A DNA stretch of 64,000 nt from assembly GCF_900101435.1 (NCBI RefSeq), contig NZ_FMZH01000011.1, positions 119,833 to 183,832 of the forward strand, written 5' to 3'. This stretch comes from Pedobacter soli (lineage in GTDB: Bacteria > Bacteroidota > Bacteroidia > Sphingobacteriales > Sphingobacteriaceae). Each line of letters opens with the position of its first letter. Position 1 is the stretch's first letter. This document shows positions 50,047-59,187 of this stretch, one piece after another. A program made the position numbers and the translations under genes. Under the pieces are notes generated by a model. The model was not told the DNA's origin. It saw nothing but the letters and a program-made list of their open reading frames with translations, and ran no database searches.

Positions 50047-50919
50047 TCACATCAACTCCTGTAAAGCTTTATAATAGCGTTCATAATTTTGCGGGTCGGT
50101 ATTTAAAAATAAAAATGGTTCAATAAGTTCCAGTTCCATCAGTAAAAACTCGCCGTTTACGAAAGTGCCATCTACTCGTGCATAAAGGCAGTTATTGGCA
50201 AATGAATCTATATATTGCTGTGCCGTGGCAATCTGTTCTTCACCAGGGGTTTGCGGATGTACAGAACCGCCGTGTGCGGGCTGCACTCTAAAATCGCCTG
50301 GTTTTGCTTGCTTAACCAAAGAATGACTGTATACGCCGTTAAAGAAGATAAACGACCATTCACCATTTTCGAGGATCTCGGGTAAAAAAGGTTGTACAAT
50401 AAAATCTTCTTCCTGCAGCAGGTTGTTTAGCTTCTGGTTTACTTCAGCCACATTATCAGCTGTAACCTTAAATGTATTTTTGGCACCACCACTTACGCAG
50501 GGTTTTACAATCAGTTTATCTACTCCATATTTTCCGAAAAATTCGTTCAGATTAGCACTTTCCTGTTTGCGGATGAAAGTACTGGGGGTAATTTTCAAGC
50601 CTGCTGCTTCAATTTCCTGCAGGTAAAGTTTATTGGAATTCCATTTTACAGTTTCAACTGGATTAAGTAGCCTAACTTTTAAATTTTCCAATTGATCTAG
50701 CCATTGGTAAAAATCATTAATCAGGTCGAAATAATCCCATGGCGATTTTAGAATAGCCAAATCATAGCTTTTCCAGTTCACATTGGGATCGTTCCAGATT
50801 ACAGTTTCTATCTTCAGCCCTTTTTCCTTTAAAAAAATTAAGAGTTTATCATCTTCGCTTTCAACAGTGGCACTATCGTAAGCGCCTTTATCAAGGTAGG
50901 TAACTAATGCAATATTCAT
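50047..50919 (-). CDS. ATP-grasp-fold protein of unknown substrate
   Basis: 290 residues. The N-terminal part NIALVTYLDKGAYDSATVESEDDKLL, KSPWDYFDLINDFYQWL and then KPCVSGGAKNTFKV (ATP-binding strand with Lys) and MELELIEPFLFL (metal-binding acidic strand) fit a short ATP-grasp ligase similar to the DcsG/STM4014 group. ATP-grasp enzymes join a carboxylate to an amine or thiol through acyl phosphate. No peptide or cofactor genes lie beside it, so the substrate is open. A single gene on the minus strand with a TIR-type repeat after its stop. Confidence 0.82.
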   Translation of the reverse strand: MNIALVTYLDKGAYDSATVESEDDKLLIFLKEKGLKIETVIWNDPNVNWKSYDLAILKSPWDYFDLINDFYQWLDQLENLKVRLLNPVETVKWNSNKLYLQEIEAAGLKITPSTFIRKQESANLNEFFGKYGVDKLIVKPCVSGGAKNTFKVTADNVAEVNQKLNNLLQEEDFIVQPFLPEILENGEWSFIFFNGVYSHSLVKQAKPGDFRVQPAHGGSVHPQTPGEEQIATAQQYIDSFANNCLYARVDGTFVNGEFLLMELELIEPFLFLNTDPQNYERYYKALQELM

Positions 50920-51008
50920 GGTGCTAAAACTAAGTTATATCCCAATGGATTGCAAATCCACAATCCCTGCAGTCCGGAAAACATTTCCGGACCAACACAT
51001 ATTATTGG

Positions 51009-52076
51009 TTAAAACAAACTGATCTGATCACTTGGGATTTTAAACAGGCTGTGGTCTAAAATAATATCCTTTACGTTTAGGCCATTTAAGCGGCAATGCA
51101 GTCTGAAATTATCTCTTATCATTTGCGAAATGTTGCCATCTCCACGCATGCGGTCGCCAAAGCGGCTGTCGTTTACCTGGCCGCCATGGCAGCTCTGGAT
51201 CATGTGCCAGACTTTATCAAAACGATCGGGGAAATTTTTACGCAGCCAGTCTTCAAATATCTGCCCAATGGCACCATTTAAGCGTACAACAGTATAGCCT
51301 GCCTTTATGGCACCAGCACTGGCAATGGCTTTTAATATTTTGGGGATTTCATGATCGCTTAAACCGGGCACCAGCGGCGCTACCATCACGCCCATGGGGA
51401 TGCCGGCTTTGCTCAGTTCTTCAACTACCCTTAATCGCTGCTTCGCTGTGGCGGTACGCGGCTCCATCACCTGCCTCAAATCTTCATTTAAACTGTTAAT
51501 AGAAACATAAACCATGCAAAGATTGAGCCTGGCCATTTCCTGTAAAATATCTTTATCGCGCAGGATTAACGAATTTTTGGTAATCATGCCAATAGGTTGT
51601 TTATAAGCCAGGGCAATTTCGAGTAGTTGCCGGGTTAACTTAAATTTTCTTTCTGCAGGCTGGTAGCAATCTGTATTGCCCGAAAGGGAAATGGTAGTAG
51701 CATCCCATCCTTTTTTCTCTAAAAATTTTTTAAATAGGGCAGGAGCATCCTGTTTCACAATAATCTTCCGCTCAAATTCAATACCTGCACTATAGCCCCA
51801 ATATTGATGAGAATTACGGGCATAACAGTAAGTGCAACCATGTTCGCAGCCCTGATAAGGATTTAAGGAATAAGCCATGCCTACATCCGGACTATCAACC
51901 TTATTGACAATGGTTTTGGAATGCTCAAAAATAAACGAAGTTTTGCGGTCGCTTTCTTCCCAGTCATCTATCCCTTCGTCGTGTTCTTTTACGTAAACAT
52001 CTTTCAAAAAGCGATTGTGCGGGTTAACATGAGCGCCCCTGCCCTTAAAATACTGTTTTTCATCTCCACTAGTCAT
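51009..52076 (-). CDS. PA0069-type radical SAM protein
   Basis: 355 residues. NPYQGCEHGCTYCYARNSH holds the Cys triad of the [4Fe-4S] cluster with C-x3-C-x2-C spacing and the following YAR, typical of the PA0069/SplB-like family. SLSGNTDCYQPAERKFKLTRQ, GMITKNSLILRD and the ending block HGGQVNDSRFGDRM are further family landmarks. Members are linked to DNA-photolesion-lyase-like proteins by fold, but the substrate of this subgroup is unknown. Start at first Met; 89 bp separate it from the ATP-grasp gene on the same strand, so they may be co-transcribed. Confidence 0.9.
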   Translation of the reverse strand: MTSGDEKQYFKGRGAHVNPHNRFLKDVYVKEHDEGIDDWEESDRKTSFIFEHSKTIVNKVDSPDVGMAYSLNPYQGCEHGCTYCYARNSHQYWGYSAGIEFERKIIVKQDAPALFKKFLEKKGWDATTISLSGNTDCYQPAERKFKLTRQLLEIALAYKQPIGMITKNSLILRDKDILQEMARLNLCMVYVSINSLNEDLRQVMEPRTATAKQRLRVVEELSKAGIPMGVMVAPLVPGLSDHEIPKILKAIASAGAIKAGYTVVRLNGAIGQIFEDWLRKNFPDRFDKVWHMIQSCHGGQVNDSRFGDRMRGDGNISQMIRDNFRLHCRLNGLNVKDIILDHSLFKIPSDQISLF

Positions 52077-52151
52077 AGTATAAAATTACTAAAAATATTA
52101 GCAATTTTAAATTTTAGTGAATGCTACTTTTCCACAATAAACCTGCTGATT

Positions 52152-53387
52152 TTACTTTTTAGGAAGCGGAATATAATCCATCGGCACCATATCGGCTACT
52201 TTTTCGTAAGCCCAGTAACCTTCATACAGCAACGACCTGGAATCGTAAATGCCGCCATTTTCATAAAAACGAACACCTTCTCCGGTTAAATTGGCAACCG
52301 AGATTTCATTTTCGGGTACATCCAGTGGCCTGAAAATCCAGAAACCGGTTTTGGAATAAGCCAACGACTCTTTTTCTTTGGTGTACTGAATCAGTAAGGC
52401 ATCGGTATAACTCAGGTATTTTAAGTTTTGATTGTAGTAATGTACCAAAGTATCGGTAAGCACATCAGCCCGCGAAAATCTATCAATGGTACGCGGCATT
52501 TCTTTTTGCTTGGTCCAGAACGCGAGCAGGGCTGTATCTACTTTGCCTTTGGTTTGCCTGATCCCCGTTTTCTCAGGCACAGCTTTTATTTTCTCGAGAT
52601 TAGTATTAATTACATATTCCGGATAACGGTTTGGATTAGGTACTTTGATCATTTTGTTGATGATAAAGCCTTCCTCCTGGGCCTTGTTGGCATACAACGA
52701 ACGGAAGAAATGTTGGGATGACCCATAGTAAGCCACTTCTCGTGCTGTAATGTATTTCTTCTTTTTTGAGGCTGATGCTTTGAGCTCTTCGAAAAACGGG
52801 TGACCAGAATAATAAATAATATGCGTACGCGAGTTATACTCAAAACGATCGAGCATATATTTCAGGCGGTAACCCAAAGCCTTATTTTCAACCACCAGAA
52901 ACTCAGTGGTAGAAACGGTTAAGGTACTTTTAGTTATATCGAAATCAACATTTAAAACCTGCGGATTTAGTATTTTGCATTGCAGTGCATTGGGCGTTTT
53001 GCCGATAAAAAACTCTTTAAACTGGTTAATGTATTTTTGACGGTTGGGGTCGGCCCTGACGGTTACCTCATCCAGCTGGGCAACATTTTCTTTTAAAACC
53101 AGCTCAACTTGTACCGATTTATCAGATATGATTACGCTTTTGGAATAGGGGAGGTAGCCTACAATCTGAACCAGCAAATCGTAGCTGCCCGGTTTTAGAT
53201 TCGTTAATTTGAAACGCCCATCGTTATCGGCCACAGTGGCAATTTTATATCCACTTAAATAAATGCTTGCACCCGGTAAGCCATCTTTCTGATCGCGTAC
53301 TATGCCACTGATAGAAAAGGTATCTTGAGCAATGGCATTAGCGCCCCAAATTAGGAAAATTAGCGACACTAAAAGACTTTTAATCAT
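52152..53387 (-). CDS. Carboxypeptidase-regulatory-domain protein (tandem copy 1)
   Basis: 411 residues from ATG 53387 (MIKSLLVSLIFLIWG, signal ends AIAQ); a start six codons earlier is less likely. An N-terminal carboxypeptidase-regulatory-like domain (about 25-105: ISGIVRDQKDGLPGASIYLSG, KLTNLKPGSYDLLVQIVGY) is followed by a domain found also in the neighbour (LGYRLKYMLDRFEYNSRTHIIYYSGHPFFEEL, YYGSSQHFFRSLYANKAQEEGFIINKM). The function of the second domain is unknown. Exported, probably periplasmic or outer-membrane associated. It lies next to a paralogue of nearly the same length. Confidence 0.8.
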   Translation of the reverse strand: MIKSLLVSLIFLIWGANAIAQDTFSISGIVRDQKDGLPGASIYLSGYKIATVADNDGRFKLTNLKPGSYDLLVQIVGYLPYSKSVIISDKSVQVELVLKENVAQLDEVTVRADPNRQKYINQFKEFFIGKTPNALQCKILNPQVLNVDFDITKSTLTVSTTEFLVVENKALGYRLKYMLDRFEYNSRTHIIYYSGHPFFEELKASASKKKKYITAREVAYYGSSQHFFRSLYANKAQEEGFIINKMIKVPNPNRYPEYVINTNLEKIKAVPEKTGIRQTKGKVDTALLAFWTKQKEMPRTIDRFSRADVLTDTLVHYYNQNLKYLSYTDALLIQYTKEKESLAYSKTGFWIFRPLDVPENEISVANLTGEGVRFYENGGIYDSRSLLYEGYWAYEKVADMVPMDYIPLPKK

Positions 53388-53470
53388 GGAGACGAATGTA
53401 ACCAAAAGGCTTAATATTTATTAAAAAGCTAAAATATTTTTAACGATTTTAACACTTAGCCACGATTTTT

Positions 53471-54694
53471 TTACGGTTTTGGGGGTAAATAATCCATAGG
53501 TACACTATCTGCAATTTTTTCCCAAGCCCAATAGCCTGAAAAAAGCATCGATCGAGGATTGTAAATCCCTCCGTTTTCGTAGAAATAAACCGGTGGTTGT
53601 TGTAAAGTAATGGTTGAAATCTGATGACCAAAGTACTCGGGTGGTCTGCTGATCGAAAAACTAAGTCTGCCCGTAAATGCTGCATCCTCAGGTTCTTTGG
53701 TGTAAACCACATAAAGTTTATCGGTAAAATTAATTTCCTGAATGGCCGGCTCGCTTGTAGGGCGGGCTAATGTATCCTGTAATACCGGAGCTTTGCTCAG
53801 TACCGAAACTTCTTTAGGCAGGTTTTTCTTCCTCATCCAGTAATTTAGCGAATCGCCAACGGTGAGGTGGATGTTACCCGTAAAAGTTTGTGCCTGTGTA
53901 AAACGCCTGATGCTGGCATTAATCAGGCTATCTTTAGGCCGGTTACTGTTGGGAACGCTTTTTAATTTGTTGATGATAAAGCCTTCTTCGGTAACTCTTT
54001 TATTGAATAATGATTTGAAAAAGTGCTGCGGAGAGCCGAGGTATGCGGTTAAACGCATTTTATCCCAGGCTGCTTTTTTGCGTTTAGAACCTTTTAAATC
54101 TTCGTAGGTAGGAAAGCCCTGGTAATAAACAATATTGGTTTTGCGGCTATATTCGAAATTATTAATCAGGTATTTAATGCGGTAGCCCAGCGCTTTGTTT
54201 TCGATGATGAGAAACTGATTGCTTTTAACGGTAAGGAAAGCATTGTCCTGATCATAATCGATAATGAGCACATTGGGGTTAATGAGTTTACACTGCGCGG
54301 CGTTAGGCGTGGTGCCGACAAAAAAATCTTTAAACAAGGCAATATAATAAGCCCTGTTGGGGTCGGGTTTTATGGTTACTTCTGCCAGCTGGGTAACACT
54401 TTCTTCCAGAACCAGATCAAGTTTTACATCTTTATCGGCAATAACCACATTTTTGTTCAGCGCTTTATAACCGATCAGCTGTACCAGGATATCGTAGTTT
54501 CCGGGTTTTAAGCTTAGTTTATAAGCCCCGCTATTGTCAGAAGAGACGGCAATTTTATAACCACTTACATATACGCCAGCACCGGGTAAAACTTCTCCGC
54601 GCTTATCTTTCACCACACCGGTAAGGGTATAGTTTTGCGCGGAACATAGGGTACCGGCAATAACCAGCGAGAATAAGATTAATAATGATTTCAT
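53471..54694 (-). CDS. Carboxypeptidase-regulatory-domain protein (tandem copy 2)
   Basis: 407 residues, signal peptide ending LCSAQ. Same layout as copy 1: LTGVVKDKRGEVLPGAGVYVSG, then LGYRIKYLINNFEYSRKTNIVYYQGFPTYEDL and YLGSPQHFFKSLFNKRVTEEGFIINKL. Both end in the same closing segment (SGYWAWEKIADSVPMDYLPP versus EGYWAYEKVADMVPMDYIPL), so the copies align from end to end. It lies 83 bp upstream of copy 1 on the minus strand. No enzyme motif is visible. GTCAGATG hairpins lie just upstream of its start. Confidence 0.8.
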   Translation of the reverse strand: MKSLLILFSLVIAGTLCSAQNYTLTGVVKDKRGEVLPGAGVYVSGYKIAVSSDNSGAYKLSLKPGNYDILVQLIGYKALNKNVVIADKDVKLDLVLEESVTQLAEVTIKPDPNRAYYIALFKDFFVGTTPNAAQCKLINPNVLIIDYDQDNAFLTVKSNQFLIIENKALGYRIKYLINNFEYSRKTNIVYYQGFPTYEDLKGSKRKKAAWDKMRLTAYLGSPQHFFKSLFNKRVTEEGFIINKLKSVPNSNRPKDSLINASIRRFTQAQTFTGNIHLTVGDSLNYWMRKKNLPKEVSVLSKAPVLQDTLARPTSEPAIQEINFTDKLYVVYTKEPEDAAFTGRLSFSISRPPEYFGHQISTITLQQPPVYFYENGGIYNPRSMLFSGYWAWEKIADSVPMDYLPPKP

Positions 54695-54751
54695 TGATTA
54701 AATATAAACTAATTATTTAGTTTTAATAATATTTAATGAAAATTTTTGGTG

Positions 54752-54856
54752 ATGTCAGATAGGAATATTTGACATTGTATTTTGCTATCAAAAGATTTAT
54801 TGTCAGATGGTAACATCTGACAGCACAAATAGGTGTTACCATCTGACAGCACGAAT
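54752..54856. repeat. GTCAGATG hairpin repeats upstream of copy 2
   Basis: A hairpin TGTCAGATG-gtaa-CATCTGACA at 54801-54822, a half copy GGTGTTACCATCTGACAGCAC at about 54833-54853, and a degenerate GTCAGATAGGAATATTTGAC at 54754-54773. Same family as 49775-49953. Confidence 0.75.
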
Positions 54857-54859
54857 GCA

Positions 54860-56512
54860 TTACGCCAACAATTCCTTTGCGTTTTCTACAGCCGATGCAC
54901 CTGGGTTTTTACCGCTTAACATTTCGGCGATAATACCAATACGCTCTTCCTGCTTTAATTTACGAATTCCTGTGGTAGTTTTTCCGTTGTCTTCGTGTTT
55001 ATGTACAAAATAATGCGATTCGCCTTTGGCAGCAATTTGCGGTAAGTGAGTAATCGAAATTACCTGCATGTTTTTGCCCAAACCGGCAATTACTTCGCCA
55101 ACTTTCAAGGCTGTTTCACCTGAGATACCGGTATCAATCTCATCGAAAATAATGGTTGGGAGCGAAGTATGCTGAGCCAACAAAGCTTTAATAGCCAGCA
55201 TTAAGCGCGATAATTCACCGCCTGAGGCTACTTTACTTACTGGTGCAGGTGCCTGACCGGCATTGGCCGTAAATAATAGGTTGATTTCGTCTAAACCATC
55301 TTTATTCAGGTCGGCTACTACTTTCTGGTCTAAAAATAACCTGGCGTTAAGCATGCCTACTTTTTTCAGGGTAAGGCTGGTTTGTTCTTCAACCTGTTTG
55401 ATTGCTTTTTTTCGATTGGTGCTTAACTGCGTGGCTTTTTTGTGTAGTTCTTGTCGCAGTTGAGCAATTTCTTTTTGCAGTTTTTCAATATGCTCATCTG
55501 AAGATAAAAGCTGATTCAGGTTATCTTCCAGTTGTTTTTGAAGAGCCAGAAGCTCAGTATTATTGGCTACACGGTGTTTCTGTTGCAGCGAGTAAAATAA
55601 ATCGAGTCTTTGGTTTACGATTTCCAAACGATCGGCACTATGCAGGGTATTTTCTTCAATGGTTGCAATCTCGTCGGTAATATCTTTGATTTCAATAATC
55701 GACGAGCGCAGGCGCTCGTAAAGTACATTAATCGCAGGATCGAATTTTTCTATCCCCTGCAATTGTAAAGATGCTTCTTTTAAAATTTGCAGTGCCGAAG
55801 GTTCGCTTTCGTTAATTAAACCTGAGGCGGTAAGCAATGCCCTTTTAATGGTTTCGGCATGTGTTAAGCGCTCCAGTTCCTGTTCCAGTTCTTCCTGTTC
55901 GCCTTCCTGTAATTTAGCTTGCTCCAGCTCGTTAAACAAAAACTGCTCGTAATCCTGTCTGTTTCTGGCTTCGCTTGCTTCGTTCACCAATTTTTTTAAC
56001 AGGTTATTGTCTTGCTTCAGTTTTTTAAACCCGCTGCGGTAGTCGGCTAGAAGTACCTCATGGCTGGCGAGCGAATCAACAATCAATAACTGGAAATCGG
56101 TGTCGTTAATTTCCTGTGTGGCATGCTGCGAATGGATATCGATTAGTTTTTCGCCAATCTGTTTCAGTACCGATAAATTAACAGGGGTATCGTTAATAAA
56201 CGAACGCGACTTTCCATCAATAGAAATTTCGCGGCGCAACAGGCTTTCTTTGTAAAAGTCGAGGTCGTTTTCTTCAAAAAGTTCTTTCAGATTTTCGTCG
56301 GCCAGGTTAAAACTGCCTTCAATAACACATTTTTTATCCTGGTTAAAAAAGTACTTGCTTTCTGCCCGCTGACCGAGAATAAGCGATAATGCACCAAGTA
56401 TGATGGATTTACCAGCACCAGTTTCACCTGTGATAATATTTAAGCCTTTATCGAATTCGATATCCAGACTGTCAATTAATGCGTAATTACGAATAGAAAG
56501 TTTTTGAAGCAT
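54860..56512 (-). CDS. recN: DNA repair protein RecN
   Basis: 550 residues. SMC-like ATPase: Walker A NIITGETGAGKSIILGAL (about 27-44), Walker B LPTIIFDEIDTGISGE and signature KVASGGELSRLMLAIKAL in the last third, with a long coiled-coil middle (about 150-370, many Glu, Lys, Leu and Gln). It binds DNA ends in double-strand break repair. The first Met begins MLQKLSIRNYALID, the normal RecN start. A TATTTTCG box ends 7 bp before the ATG. In many Bacteroidota it follows DUF4835 directly; here a BlaI/M56 pair lies between. Confidence 0.95.
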   Translation of the reverse strand: MLQKLSIRNYALIDSLDIEFDKGLNIITGETGAGKSIILGALSLILGQRAESKYFFNQDKKCVIEGSFNLADENLKELFEENDLDFYKESLLRREISIDGKSRSFINDTPVNLSVLKQIGEKLIDIHSQHATQEINDTDFQLLIVDSLASHEVLLADYRSGFKKLKQDNNLLKKLVNEASEARNRQDYEQFLFNELEQAKLQEGEQEELEQELERLTHAETIKRALLTASGLINESEPSALQILKEASLQLQGIEKFDPAINVLYERLRSSIIEIKDITDEIATIEENTLHSADRLEIVNQRLDLFYSLQQKHRVANNTELLALQKQLEDNLNQLLSSDEHIEKLQKEIAQLRQELHKKATQLSTNRKKAIKQVEEQTSLTLKKVGMLNARLFLDQKVVADLNKDGLDEINLLFTANAGQAPAPVSKVASGGELSRLMLAIKALLAQHTSLPTIIFDEIDTGISGETALKVGEVIAGLGKNMQVISITHLPQIAAKGESHYFVHKHEDNGKTTTGIRKLKQEERIGIIAEMLSGKNPGASAVENAKELLA

Positions 56513-56557
56513 AGCTTTGCGAAAATACTAAAAAGTTATTTCAACAAGTAGATGCAA

Positions 56558-56590
56558 AACAAAAACAGCGAAGAATATTCTCTTCGCTGC
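56558..56590 (-). terminator. Intrinsic terminator of the M56 gene
   Basis: Arms CAGCGAAGA (56566-56574) and TCTTCGCTG (56581-56589), followed on the minus strand by a run of T; 30 bp after the stop. Confidence 0.85.
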
Positions 56591-56619
56591 TCAAATCAAT
56601 TTGTGTGGTTTAACTTCTT

Positions 56620-58668
56620 TTATTTAACTACAATACTGATGTTATTGTTGTCCAACAGATTTACATTGTCGGTTTTGATAAAAGTTTTTAATGCCAGCTG
56701 ATCGGCAACTTTAAAGTCTTTGTTTTTATAGGTTACCACAGCATTTTCGGTATTTAATGCTTTAACAGGGCTGGTAAAGTTTTTGTTGTTGTAAAGCATA
56801 ACTGCAGGAATTACACGGGTACCTTTGTTTCCGCGTTCAACTTTTTCTTTTTTCTCAATCTTCTCTTGCAGTTCTTTTACCTCTTTATCAAATTTTTCTC
56901 TTAGCTTTTTGTACTCTTCGGTTTGTCTTACCTTATTGTTACTGTTGTCTAATTTTAAAAAATAAGTATCTCTGAATTGATGGCCCAAAGAATCAGCACG
57001 GATAGCTGATAATCTGGCTAAATCGCCATTTAACTTCATGTTCTCAATCTGCGCCCTGAATTCAGGTGTATTAACTCTTGCGGCAATATCTTCTCCAAAT
57101 TTTTTCCATTTGGCCTGCGCTTCTGGTGAGCTGAATTGTTTAGACATGTCTTCAGCCATTTTTTTCCATTTAGCCTGTGCTTCTGGTGAGTTCATTTTCT
57201 TTTGCATGTCCTCTCCGAATTTTTTCCATTTAGCTTGTGCTTCAGGCGAATTGTATTGTTTGGCAATATCATCTCCAAACTTTTTCCATTTGGCCTGTGC
57301 TTCCGGCGAGTTATACTGTTTGGCTATATCTTCTCCAAATTTTTTCCATTTAGCCTGTGCTTCAGGCGAATTAAACTCACGATCAATTTTAACCCTGAAT
57401 AACGAATCTTTAAACTTAAATCCACTATCCATCTGGATTCTGAATGCGTTTTTACCTGCAAAAAGTTCATCCCTGTAAAAATCTTTGCGGATGCTATCTG
57501 GCATTTCCTTTACCGAATTGTATTCAGTTTTCTTGCCGTTTGCATCGATGGTTACAATTTTGATTTTGCGTTTCTTGGTGGTATCGGTGCAGGCAGCAGG
57601 GTTAAAAGTTGGAGTTGAAGCAACAAACCTCACCATTTCCCGTTTGATTGTTTTTTTAGTTTCTTTTTTCTTCTCTGTCGGATTGATCCAGGCTATAGAA
57701 AACAGGCAGGCTACACCAAGCGTTAGGGCTGCCATTTGTTGTTTGGCATTTAAATAATTCGTTTTCATGTTGGTTATTCTTTTAATACGTTGATATAAAT
57801 TTTGGGTTTTGCCGGTTGCAGCCAGTGCATAAGCTGGACTGTTCTTGTCTTTAAGCAATTCGAGCTTAAGCAAGGCATGGGCATAGTTTAATGGTTTTCC
57901 GGTAATTTTGAGTACCAGGTCATCGCAGGCATGCTCGCGTTCGATATGGATAAAACGGCCTGCCATCCAAACAAATGGATTGTAGAAAAGCAAGGTTTCT
58001 ATGGCTGTTTTAATCAGGTTTAACAGAAAATCATTTCTCCTGATGTGCGATAGTTCGTGGATAAGAATGGCTTCTACCTGATCGTTATCCAATTGATTTA
58101 CCAATGCGAGCGGAAACAATACTACCGGTTTTAAGTAACCAATAACTAAGGGTACATTAACTATAGCCGACAAGTGGAACTGAATGCTCTTTTTAATTTT
58201 AAGCTGCGTAGTTACCTGGGTGAAAATGGCTTTCCAGCTTTCTGGGATCGCGCTTAAGCTATCTTTTTTCAGTTTTCCCAACTGATTATAACCTTTAATA
58301 ATTACAAACAGCTGTAATAAGATACCAATAATATAGAAAGCTACCACTACCGGGAAATACTGTTCGGCCTTGCTGCTAAAGCTAGGGGGCAGATTATTAA
58401 AGTATTGATAGACCTGAATATTTTGCGGGGTAATTTCGGGTGCCTGGTTATTGCTGCTCAGCAGCATCTGGCTAATAAAATTATAGCCAAAGCCAATAAA
58501 CATTAAAATAATAGCGCCAAAGGCAAGGTTATGCTTGTGCCTGGCTGCCAGCTTAGGTAAGCTAAGCATTACGATAAATAACACACCGTAAATAAGAGCA
58601 CTTTGCCATAAGGAGTTTAAAATGCTCCAGCCAAATGCTTTGATGAATTGTTGTAATAAAGTTTCCAT
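56620..58668 (-). CDS. M56-family (BlaR1-like) membrane metallopeptidase with internal repeats
   Basis: 682 residues. Membrane helices at about 15-37, 46-66, 105-125 and 310-327. The zinc site HELSH is at 204-208 and a downstream EREHACDD (243-250) supplies the third ligand, typical of M56/BlaR1. In BlaR1 the protease cuts BlaI after signal binding. Residues 433-532 hold five tandem 20-residue repeats of the form NSPEAQAKWKKFGEDIAKQY (60 bp each, 57073-57372), plus a degenerate sixth. There is no visible penicillin-binding domain, so the signal is not obviously a beta-lactam. It follows a BlaI gene on the same strand. Confidence 0.9.
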   Translation of the reverse strand: METLLQQFIKAFGWSILNSLWQSALIYGVLFIVMLSLPKLAARHKHNLAFGAIILMFIGFGYNFISQMLLSSNNQAPEITPQNIQVYQYFNNLPPSFSSKAEQYFPVVVAFYIIGILLQLFVIIKGYNQLGKLKKDSLSAIPESWKAIFTQVTTQLKIKKSIQFHLSAIVNVPLVIGYLKPVVLFPLALVNQLDNDQVEAILIHELSHIRRNDFLLNLIKTAIETLLFYNPFVWMAGRFIHIEREHACDDLVLKITGKPLNYAHALLKLELLKDKNSPAYALAATGKTQNLYQRIKRITNMKTNYLNAKQQMAALTLGVACLFSIAWINPTEKKKETKKTIKREMVRFVASTPTFNPAACTDTTKKRKIKIVTIDANGKKTEYNSVKEMPDSIRKDFYRDELFAGKNAFRIQMDSGFKFKDSLFRVKIDREFNSPEAQAKWKKFGEDIAKQYNSPEAQAKWKKFGDDIAKQYNSPEAQAKWKKFGEDMQKKMNSPEAQAKWKKMAEDMSKQFSSPEAQAKWKKFGEDIAARVNTPEFRAQIENMKLNGDLARLSAIRADSLGHQFRDTYFLKLDNSNNKVRQTEEYKKLREKFDKEVKELQEKIEKKEKVERGNKGTRVIPAVMLYNNKNFTSPVKALNTENAVVTYKNKDFKVADQLALKTFIKTDNVNLLDNNNISIVVK
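57073..57372 (-). repeat. Five tandem 60-bp units coding for 20-residue repeats
   Basis: Within the M56 gene, residues 433-452, 453-472, 473-492, 493-512 and 513-532. Conserved positions are S-P-E-A-Q-A-K-W-K-K; the last eight vary (FGEDIAKQ, FGDDIAKQ, FGEDMQKK, MAEDMSKQ, FGEDIAAR). All units keep frame. Confidence 0.93.
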
Positions 58669-58762
58669 AATGGTGGTTTTAATTTTTTAACGGGTTAAAC
58701 CCGGGTAATCATTTCAAATTAGGGATCTAAACCCTACACCTTTCAACCCTCAACTTTTGACC

Positions 58763-59134
58763 TTATTTAAGGCTGTCTAAATATTTTTTAATTTCATCAA
58801 TCTCATCTGCACTTGCACTGTGGTTACCCAAAGCTTGCATTACCAGCCGTGCTGCGGATCCATTAAATACATTATCGATCATTTTATTAACCAGTTGCTT
58901 TTCAGTTTTATCTCTGCTGGCCAATGCTTTATAGATATGTGTTTTTTGGTTAGTGTCTCTTTCTACCATTCCTTTTTCGTGCATAATCTGCATCAGCTTT
59001 AGGGTGGTGGTATAGCCAGAGTCTTTTTTGTTCAACGCCTCATGCACTTCTCTTACCGTTGCATTCCCCTTTTGCCAAAGCACCTGGAGGATTTCCATTT
59101 CGCCTTCTGTTGGTTTGATGTTGTTATTCGCCAT
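58763..59134 (-). CDS. blaI: BlaI/MecI/CopY-family transcriptional repressor
   Basis: 123 residues. The winged-helix part PTEGEMEILQVLWQKGNATVREVHEALNKK, GYTTTLKLMQIMHEKGMVERD and a leucine-rich C-terminal dimer part (LVMQALGNHSASADEIDEIKKYLDSL) are standard for the family. It represses until cleaved by the M56 partner, which starts 94 bp downstream on the same strand. Two 16-bp palindromes lie over its promoter (59148-59163 and 59172-59187), consistent with self-repression. The target other than itself and the M56 gene is not known. Confidence 0.93.
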   Translation of the reverse strand: MANNNIKPTEGEMEILQVLWQKGNATVREVHEALNKKDSGYTTTLKLMQIMHEKGMVERDTNQKTHIYKALASRDKTEKQLVNKMIDNVFNGSAARLVMQALGNHSASADEIDEIKKYLDSLK

Positions 59135-59147
59135 ATGTTACAGGTTG

Positions 59148-59187
59148 TACGAATTATTTCGTAATCAAATGTACGAAGATATTCGTA
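59148..59187. promoter_or_regulatory. Two palindromic BlaI operators
   Basis: TACGAA-N4-TTCGTA occurs twice: 59148-59163 (N4 TTAT) and 59172-59187 (N4 GATA), centres 24 bp apart. Arms are perfect. They lie 14 to 53 bp upstream of the blaI start and overlap the promoter below. Confidence 0.88.

Noticed and set aside
52428..52721. Antisense frames across the tandem regulatory-domain genes
   Set aside because: They are shadows of the minus-strand genes with no independent features.
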